From assembly GCA_910589555.1 (NCBI GenBank), contig CAJUTE010000034.1:1-29772 (forward strand): a DNA stretch of 29,772 nt, in the 5' to 3' direction. Made by a program: the position numbers and the translations under genes. The number at the start of each line of letters is the position of its first letter. The first letter of the stretch is position 1. The DNA is from an uncultured Muribaculum sp. (lineage in GTDB: Bacteria; Bacteroidota; Bacteroidia; Bacteroidales; Muribaculaceae). Shown piece by piece: positions 24,695 through 29,772 of the stretch. The notes under the pieces were generated by a model. The model saw nothing but the letters and a program-made list of their open reading frames with translations. It was not told the DNA's origin and made no database searches.

Positions 24695-27025
24695 ATGGCT
24701 CATTCTTTTTATTTCAGATCGAGGATAGGACGCATTTTGATACTGTGCGTTCTTGTGCTGGCAACGGTTCCTGCGGGCTTTGCGCGACAGCGTGTGGGGT
24801 TGGTGCTTAGTGGAGGTGGCGCAAAAGGGATAGCTCACATCGGGGTCATAAAGGCACTGGAGGAGAACGGTATTCCTATTGATTATGTCGCCGGCACCTC
24901 AATGGGTGCTATCGTCGGTGGATTGTATGCCGCGGGCTATACCCCTGAACAGATGATGGAGCTGCTTGAATCGAAGAGCTTCAGCTACTGGTCGACCGGG
25001 CAGATCGATCCCGCGCTCGTGTATTACTATGCCGTTCCCGAGCCCACTCCGCAACTTGCCGGATTCAATCTTAACTTGAGCGACAGTGTGCCGGCGAAAA
25101 GCATATTGCCCACAAGTATCATCAATCCGCTTCCCATGAATTTCGCGTTCATGGATCTGTTTGCAAAATACACCGCTCAGTGCGGCGGCAATTTCGATAA
25201 TCTTTTTGTTCCGTTCAGGTGTGTCACCTCCGATGTCTACAGCAAGCATAAGATTGTGTGTCGGTCAGGGTCGTTTGCCGATGCCATAAGGGCTTCCATG
25301 TCATTTCCCATTGTGTTTCGTCCTATCGAGATGGATGGTGTGCTGGTGTATGACGGCGGCATATATGATAATTTCCCGGTGGATGTGATGCATGATGACT
25401 TCAATCCCGACATTATGATAGGGGTGAATGTGAGCGGTCCTGACAAGAAGCCTAATCCCGACAACATCATGCAGCAGGTGGAGGATATGATCATACAGAA
25501 CAATGACTATTCTCTTCCCGAGGAATGGGGCATAAAGATGGATGTGCCGGTGCATCAGTTCGGGCTGCTGGACTTTCCTGCTTGCAGGGAGATAGAGCGC
25601 ATAGGCTATGAGACAGCCGGGAAAATGATGGACTCGATAAAGTCAAGAGTCACGGCGAGGGTGTCGAGTGAAGATGTCGAGCGGCGCAGGCTGGAATTTG
25701 TGAAGCAAACCCCCGTTGTGGAGTTTGATTCGGTGAAGGTGCATGGCGCGTCGGATGCCCAGAATGCCTATATAAAGTATCTGTTCACTAAAGGGCGCAA
25801 GGATACGTTTGATCTTGAATCGGCACGCAATTCCTACTATAGGGCTATAACTCCCGGCAAACTTGGCAATCTTGTGCCTCATGCCACTGTCAATGATTCC
25901 ACAGGGCTGTTCACTCTTGACCTGAAGGCCGATGTGAAGAATGAATATAAGTTCGGAATAGGCGGCTATTTCAGTACCTCCACAACGTCGATGCTGTTTT
26001 TGTCGGCAGGTTACAATACTTTCAGTTTCAATTCTATCAGCTCGGCTCTGGATGCGTGGATAGGGCAGAGCTATCTCGCCGCGGCAGTCAATCTGAAAAT
26101 GATGACACGCACATCTCTGCCCGGTTATATTAAGGCTCAAGGGGTGATTTCCCGCAAGAAGACCAATGACAACGAAAGGATGTTTTATGACGACGACATC
26201 ACGGCTGTCATAGGGTCGGAGTTGTACGGGCGTTTAGGTTACGGCATGGAGATGGGGCGCAGCGGAAAGCTTGAGTTTGATATCGGTGTGGGAAGAATAA
26301 GCAACCGTTTTTTTAACGGGATGAAACTGTCAGACCTTAAACGTGACCGCGGAACCTATATCCCCGGGCAGATAAGGGTGAATTATCAGTACAACACGCT
26401 TAACAATACGCATTACGCTACTCAGGGACGGTCGATGAAAGCCACGCTTTTCGGTGTTTACGGAAGGTATTCATTTTTCCCTGAAAATGATGAAGCCCGT
26501 GAAATACGGGAGAACCGCGGACTCGTGCAGATGGAGTTCAATTATGAGAATTACTGGAATCTGTCAAAGAAATGGGCTATCGGGTTTGAAAGCAACATAG
26601 TCGCTGCGTCAGGCAAGATAGGCGATGACTACGGCAGCGCTATCGTGATGTCGCCGGCATTTCATCCCACCCCCTCCACCTACAACTCTTTCATCACTGA
26701 TCTGCGGGCGCCGCAATTCGTGACGGTGGGAGTGCAACCCATCTATAATTTCGGCTCGATGTTGCAGTTTCGCGGTGAATTTCATGCCTTCATGCCGTGG
26801 AGGCGTCTTGTTCCCACGGCAGCAGACCCACGCACCGGAATCGTAGGGGTAAGATATGGCAACTGGTTCTCCGATCCTGAATTTTTCGGTGAGCTGTCGG
26901 CGGTCTATACATTGTCATTCGCCAATCTTGCCGCCTATGCCGATTATTGCACTTCGCCGGGCAATCACTGGAGTTTCGGTATATCGTTGGGCTTGTTCAT
27001 CGAGGCTCCGAAATTCATGAATTGA
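24695..27025 (+). CDS. Patatin-like phospholipase fused to an outer-membrane beta-barrel (PlpD/type Vd-like)
   Basis: A 776-residue protein. A signal peptide (about 1-30) is followed by a patatin domain with oxyanion loop SGGGAKG (39-45), nucleophile S69 (AGTSMGAI) and catalytic D220 (VYDGGIYDNFP). A POTRA-like segment follows (about 325-400: PVVEFDSVKVHGASDAQNAYIKYLF). The C-terminal half is alternating beta strands ending in FGISLGLFIEAPKFMN, as in the D15/BamA-type barrel. This is the layout of PlpD-like type Vd autotransporters. The ATG at 24695 is preferred to an in-frame GTG at 24671, which lies inside a hairpin. A terminator follows at 27050. The lipid substrate is unknown. Confidence 0.92.
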   Translation: MAHSFYFRSRIGRILILCVLVLATVPAGFARQRVGLVLSGGGAKGIAHIGVIKALEENGIPIDYVAGTSMGAIVGGLYAAGYTPEQMMELLESKSFSYWSTGQIDPALVYYYAVPEPTPQLAGFNLNLSDSVPAKSILPTSIINPLPMNFAFMDLFAKYTAQCGGNFDNLFVPFRCVTSDVYSKHKIVCRSGSFADAIRASMSFPIVFRPIEMDGVLVYDGGIYDNFPVDVMHDDFNPDIMIGVNVSGPDKKPNPDNIMQQVEDMIIQNNDYSLPEEWGIKMDVPVHQFGLLDFPACREIERIGYETAGKMMDSIKSRVTARVSSEDVERRRLEFVKQTPVVEFDSVKVHGASDAQNAYIKYLFTKGRKDTFDLESARNSYYRAITPGKLGNLVPHATVNDSTGLFTLDLKADVKNEYKFGIGGYFSTSTTSMLFLSAGYNTFSFNSISSALDAWIGQSYLAAAVNLKMMTRTSLPGYIKAQGVISRKKTNDNERMFYDDDITAVIGSELYGRLGYGMEMGRSGKLEFDIGVGRISNRFFNGMKLSDLKRDRGTYIPGQIRVNYQYNTLNNTHYATQGRSMKATLFGVYGRYSFFPENDEAREIRENRGLVQMEFNYENYWNLSKKWAIGFESNIVAASGKIGDDYGSAIVMSPAFHPTPSTYNSFITDLRAPQFVTVGVQPIYNFGSMLQFRGEFHAFMPWRRLVPTAADPRTGIVGVRYGNWFSDPEFFGELSAVYTLSFANLAAYADYCTSPGNHWSFGISLGLFIEAPKFMN

Positions 27026-27049
27026 CACGCATATATATAGCTATAAAGC

Positions 27050-27087
27050 GAAAGGGCGTTCCATCCCGGGACGCCCTTTCACTGTTT
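27050..27087 (+). terminator. Intrinsic terminator after the patatin gene
   Basis: GAAAGGGCGT (27050-27059) pairs with ACGCCCTTTC (27071-27080) and is followed by ACTGTTTTTG. It lies 25 nt behind the stop codon. Confidence 0.85.
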
Positions 27088-27116
27088 TTGAAGTATTTAA
27101 TTGTCGTTTTATATTA

Positions 27117-27593
27117 TTAATTTGAGTTTTCCTGTTTCATTTCGGCGATTGATTTCAGAGTCTCGGCATCCATATTCCCTTTTATGAACACTGCCACGAC
27201 TTTATCTTGTGCAGGTGAGATTACGAGAATCTCAGATAGTCCGTCGCCATGGCGTTTGCCATAGATGTTGATGTTTTTGTTGTCTGATTTCACTTTAGAG
27301 AGCAGTTCAAGCTCATTGGCGGCTTCATTGAGCTTTTCATTGACTTCGGCTATGTTTTCAGCATTGTCGCAAGAAAGGATCTCCACGCTGTTCAGCTCCT
27401 TAGCCGAGCGTATGAAATTGAGTTCGCTGTCGTTGTCAATGGATTCAAGCGACTTGAGCATCGATTTTGAGACATAGACGTATTCCACATTGGGAATGCT
27501 GGCGATTTTTTCAAAATCATTGTTCCGGGCTGAGGCTGAAATGCCGCACAGAAAAATCAGTGCTATTGTTAATATGTGCTTTAATTTAATCAT
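27117..27593 (-). CDS. DUF4252 secreted protein
   Basis: A 158-residue protein with a signal peptide (about 1-22, ending SASA) followed by a DUF4252-type domain: IPNVEYVYVSKSMLKSL at the start, a central helix and the final block VVAVFIKGNMDAETLKSIAEM. The function of this Bacteroidota family is unknown. It is the last of three genes whose stop and start codons overlap by 4 nt (ATGA at 27590-27593). It is therefore very likely regulated with, or part of, the sigma/anti-sigma pair. No lipobox cysteine is seen, though many family members are lipoproteins. Confidence 0.85.
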   Translation of the reverse strand: MIKLKHILTIALIFLCGISASARNNDFEKIASIPNVEYVYVSKSMLKSLESIDNDSELNFIRSAKELNSVEILSCDNAENIAEVNEKLNEAANELELLSKVKSDNKNINIYGKRHGDGLSEILVISPAQDKVVAVFIKGNMDAETLKSIAEMKQENSN

Positions 27594-28129
27594 AATTCCG
27601 GTTGATTGATTTCTTCATCAAGAATGGCTTCATCGTTTTCCTCGTCGATATCATATTCTGAAAAGTCGATATCTGACAGGGTTGAGTTTATTTCGTTGAG
27701 CAGCGCGTCGGTGCTGTTCAGCCCGTCCGACACAAGAAGGAGCGCTTTACGGGTTTCGGCAAACGCTGTTTTTGGATCGGTGACTTCGTAGGGGTTGGGT
27801 TCTGAATTCTTTATTATCCATCCTATGCCTGCTATCAGAATGGCGATTGCGGCACAAGCTGCGATTTTGGCTTGTGCTATTGATCGGTGTCGGCGATGTT
27901 TGCAATCCAGCCCGGCTATTATCGCATCCAGTTTCTGAGGGAGAGCCGGAGGCATGGCGGGGCGTGACTCTTCAAGAGCGAGTATTATATCGCGGTCGGC
28001 GGCTATATCTTCGGGCGCATCCTGCAGCTCTTGAAGCAAAGCTGTCAGCGCGCGCTCGTCGTCGATTGATGAGTCGCCGGCGTAATAAAGCGATATCAGC
28101 CGTCTTATTTCGTCGATTTTCGGTGTCAT
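27590..28129 (-). CDS. Putative membrane anti-sigma factor
   Basis: A 179-residue single-pass membrane protein. The N-terminal part (1-80) is a cytoplasmic acidic helical region (IDEIRRLISLYYAGDSSIDDERAL). The membrane helix covers about 86-106 (AQAKIAACAAIAILIAGIGWII). The C-terminal part is strongly acidic, ending DIDEENDEAILDEEINQPEL. It matches no zinc-finger anti-sigma motif, so the role is inferred from layout and position: its ATG overlaps the sigma stop by 4 nt, and it overlaps the DUF4252 gene by 4 nt. The acidic C-terminus beyond the membrane could be the part that meets the DUF4252 protein. Confidence 0.75.
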   Translation of the reverse strand: MTPKIDEIRRLISLYYAGDSSIDDERALTALLQELQDAPEDIAADRDIILALEESRPAMPPALPQKLDAIIAGLDCKHRRHRSIAQAKIAACAAIAILIAGIGWIIKNSEPNPYEVTDPKTAFAETRKALLLVSDGLNSTDALLNEINSTLSDIDFSEYDIDEENDEAILDEEINQPEL

Positions 28130-28623
28130 TTTATATTGGTGTATAGTTCTTTAAGTTTTTTTCTTGCACGCGACAAAATCGTGCGTGCGTTGTCATGGGA
28201 GATTCCCTTTATTTCAGCTATTTCCGAGAGTGAAATTCCGGAATGGCTTCTCATCAGCAGAATCTCGCGTTGCAGAGGGTCAAGCTTCTCGATCAGCATA
28301 TTGACGTGCGACAATCTGTCTTTTGCGTCGATAATGTCGGCGATGTCGGCTCTTTCCTCCGGTGTTTCGTGGAGCTCGTCAGTGTCTACCGTTGTCATTG
28401 CTTTTGAGTTGATCAAGTCTATCGCGGCATTTCGGGCGGCTCTCATCACGAACGCTTTCGGGCAATCGGCAGCGGCAAGACGGCTACGGCTGACCCACAG
28501 TTTGGTCACAGCGTCCTGAACAGCGTCTTGTGCGTCTTCACTGTTCCCTGTCACCGAAAGGGCTATCCGGAACATCGGTTCGTAGTGAGGAAGCACGATA
28601 TGTCGAAACTCGGTTGCGTCCAT
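28126..28623 (-). CDS. ECF-type RNA polymerase sigma factor
   Basis: A 165-residue extracytoplasmic-function sigma factor. Region 2 is at about 10-75 (RIALSVTGNSEDAQDAVQDAVTKLW, where DAQDAVQDA is the usual acidic motif). Region 4 is at about 105-160 (LDPLQREILLMRSHSGISLSEIAEIKGISHDNARTILSRARKKLK), with a helix-turn-helix for the -35 element. Regions 1.1 and 3 are missing, as expected for ECF factors. It is the first gene of a three-gene overlapping operon. The short gap to the rarA terminator leaves about 37 nt for its promoter, and no TAnnTTTG box is there, which would fit self-regulation. Confidence 0.93.
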   Translation of the reverse strand: MDATEFRHIVLPHYEPMFRIALSVTGNSEDAQDAVQDAVTKLWVSRSRLAAADCPKAFVMRAARNAAIDLINSKAMTTVDTDELHETPEERADIADIIDAKDRLSHVNMLIEKLDPLQREILLMRSHSGISLSEIAEIKGISHDNARTILSRARKKLKELYTNIK

Positions 28624-28660
28624 TTATTATAAAGACTCCGGTTATCTCATTTTGTGACAT

Positions 28661-28688
28661 AAAAAAAGCTGTTATAAAACAGCTTTTT
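28661..28688 (-). terminator. Intrinsic terminator of rarA
   Basis: An 11-bp stem (28663-28673 with 28678-28688, loop ATAA) runs into a seven-T tract on the minus strand. It lies 8 nt behind the rarA stop and 37 nt upstream of the sigma factor start. Confidence 0.8.
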
Positions 28689-28696
28689 GATTTTTT

Positions 28697-29772
28697 TCAT
28701 TTTTTGCCCCATCGGGATTCCTGCAATTCTTTCATGCGTTGCTCCGATGTGTTGTCGCACGGTTCCCAGAATATTTTCCCTTGGGCGCCGTCAGGCAGAA
28801 ACTGCTGGCGAACAAAATGTCCGGGATAATCATGGGAGTACTTGTAGTTCTTCCCGTAGTCGAGCTGTTTCATGAGCCCGGTTGGGGCGTTGCGCAGATG
28901 CAACGGCACCGGGAGATTGCCGGTCTGGCGCACATATTCGAGAGCCGCGTTGATTGACAAGTAGGCTGAATTGCTTTTAGGCGAAGTGGCAAGATACACG
29001 GCGCATTGAGCCAGTGGAATCCTCCCTTCAGGCCAGCCCACTTTGTGGATGGCGTCGAAGGTGGCGTTGGCAAGAAGCAGGGCATTGGGATTGGCGAGCC
29101 CTATATCCTCCGACGCGAGTATTACCAACCGGCGGGCTATGAACTCGGGAGCTTCGCCACCCTCGATCATTCTTGCAAGCCAGTATACGGCGGCGTCGGG
29201 GTCGCTTCCTCTGATGCTTTTGATGAATGCCGAGATGATGTCGTAGTGCATTTCTCCGTCCTTGTCATAGGCGAGCGGATTCTCTTGAAGACGGTCGGTG
29301 ATGACCTTGTCGTCGATCACCATCTCTTCGGTTGGCGATGTCGATTGTTCGACAAGGTCAAGGATGTTGAGGAGCTTGCGTGCGTCGCCCCCGGAAAACC
29401 GGAACAACGCTTTGGTGCTGTTTACCGTCACTTTCCTCTCCTTCAGGATCGGATCCACGGTCAAGGCTCTGTGAAGCAGCTCGTTCAGGTCGTCCTCATC
29501 GAGCGGCTTAAGCACGTAGACCTGCGCTCGCGACAGAAGCGGGCGGATGACTTCAAACGACGGGTTTTCGGTCGTTGCGCCGATCAATGTGATGATTCCG
29601 CTCTCGACTGCTCCGAGCAGGCTGTCCTGCTGGGATTTGTTGAACCTGTGGATTTCATCGATGAACAGGATGGGGCGCCCTTTGGAAAACATGCTGCGAG
29701 CGTCGGCTTTACACCTGTCGATGACTTCGCGCACCTCCTTGACACCTGAATGTACGGCGCTGAGTGTGTAGA
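28697..29772 (-). CDS. rarA: Replication-associated recombination protein A (MgsA/RarA), 5' part missing
   Basis: The C-terminal 357 residues of a clamp-loader-like AAA+ ATPase that acts at stalled replication forks. The window edge cuts the gene, so Walker A lies outside. Visible parts are YTLSAVHSGVKEVREVI at the edge, Walker B with LFIDEIHRFNKSQQ, sensor 1 GATTENPSFEV, and the arginine-containing LLSRAQVYVL. The lid region and the C-terminal tetramerisation domain follow (SIRGSDPDAAVYWLARMIEGGE, RLVILASEDIGLANP). The in-frame GTG at 29732-29734 is not the start, because typical family sequence continues before it to the edge. It ends at a clear terminator. Confidence 0.94.
   Translation of the reverse strand, partial: YTLSAVHSGVKEVREVIDRCKADARSMFSKGRPILFIDEIHRFNKSQQDSLLGAVESGIITLIGATTENPSFEVIRPLLSRAQVYVLKPLDEDDLNELLHRALTVDPILKERKVTVNSTKALFRFSGGDARKLLNILDLVEQSTSPTEEMVIDDKVITDRLQENPLAYDKDGEMHYDIISAFIKSIRGSDPDAAVYWLARMIEGGEAPEFIARRLVILASEDIGLANPNALLLANATFDAIHKVGWPEGRIPLAQCAVYLATSPKSNSAYLSINAALEYVRQTGNLPVPLHLRNAPTGLMKQLDYGKNYKYSHDYPGHFVRQQFLPDGAQGKIFWEPCDNTSEQRMKELQESRWGKK

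Noticed and set aside
29006..29749. 247-codon open frame on the plus strand at the right edge
   Set aside because: It is antisense to rarA, which has clear AAA+ motifs.

Overview
The window looks like chromosomal core sequence from a Bacteroidales bacterium, plausibly Muribaculaceae-like (the family level is inference). The evidence is: promoters of the form TTTG-N19/20-TAnnTTTG, A-rich leaders that mostly lack Shine-Dalgarno sequences, a C10 peptidase ending in a type A T9SS sorting domain, a patatin/beta-barrel fusion, a DUF4252 gene behind an ECF sigma factor, and the neighbourhood rpsU-xerC-hpf. Both edges look arbitrary. The left edge lies in a gene-free, fold-rich stretch next to hpf. 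The right edge cuts the 5' part of rarA.

Layout. 1-355 has no convincing protein gene but carries several nested inverted repeats. 356-1821 (minus) is rpsU, xerC, hpf. 1933-7109 (minus) is typA, aspS, a Nif3/DUF34 protein and a coiled-coil zinc-ribbon protein, closely packed behind a good typA promoter. 7204-11856 (minus) is a TPR/PD40 periplasmic protein, a CstA-type carrier, a HisJ-like PHP phosphatase and metA. The TPR/PD40 gene shares a short divergent promoter region with a secreted protein of unknown function (11990-12658, plus). 12764-14028 (plus) is a small envelope cluster: two YtxH proteins, a YqjE/holin-III-like membrane protein and a small basic protein. uvrA (minus) ends at a strong terminator. 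A third YtxH-like gene follows (plus), then dnaJ and grpE (minus), with an unusual hairpin and 9-bp tandem repeat array behind dnaJ.

19652-23561 (minus) is a T9SS-type C10 cysteine peptidase, a lipoprotein and ispE, packed like an operon. 23776-27025 (plus) holds a BadF/BcrA-type (N-acetylglucosamine kinase-like) kinase and a patatin/outer-membrane barrel protein. 27117-28623 (minus) is an ECF sigma factor, a membrane anti-sigma-like protein and a DUF4252 protein, each pair overlapping by 4 nt. rarA (minus, partial) closes the window.

Most genes are housekeeping: translation and ribosome care (rpsU, hpf, aspS, typA), DNA repair (uvrA, rarA, xerC), protein folding (grpE-dnaJ) and isoprenoid synthesis (ispE). 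No CRISPR array, prophage, insertion sequence, rRNA or tRNA was recognised. The points most worth a second look are the folded region beside hpf, the YtxH/YqjE-like envelope cluster, the sigma/anti-sigma/DUF4252 module, the dnaJ 3' repeat array, and the MetA acyl-donor residue.
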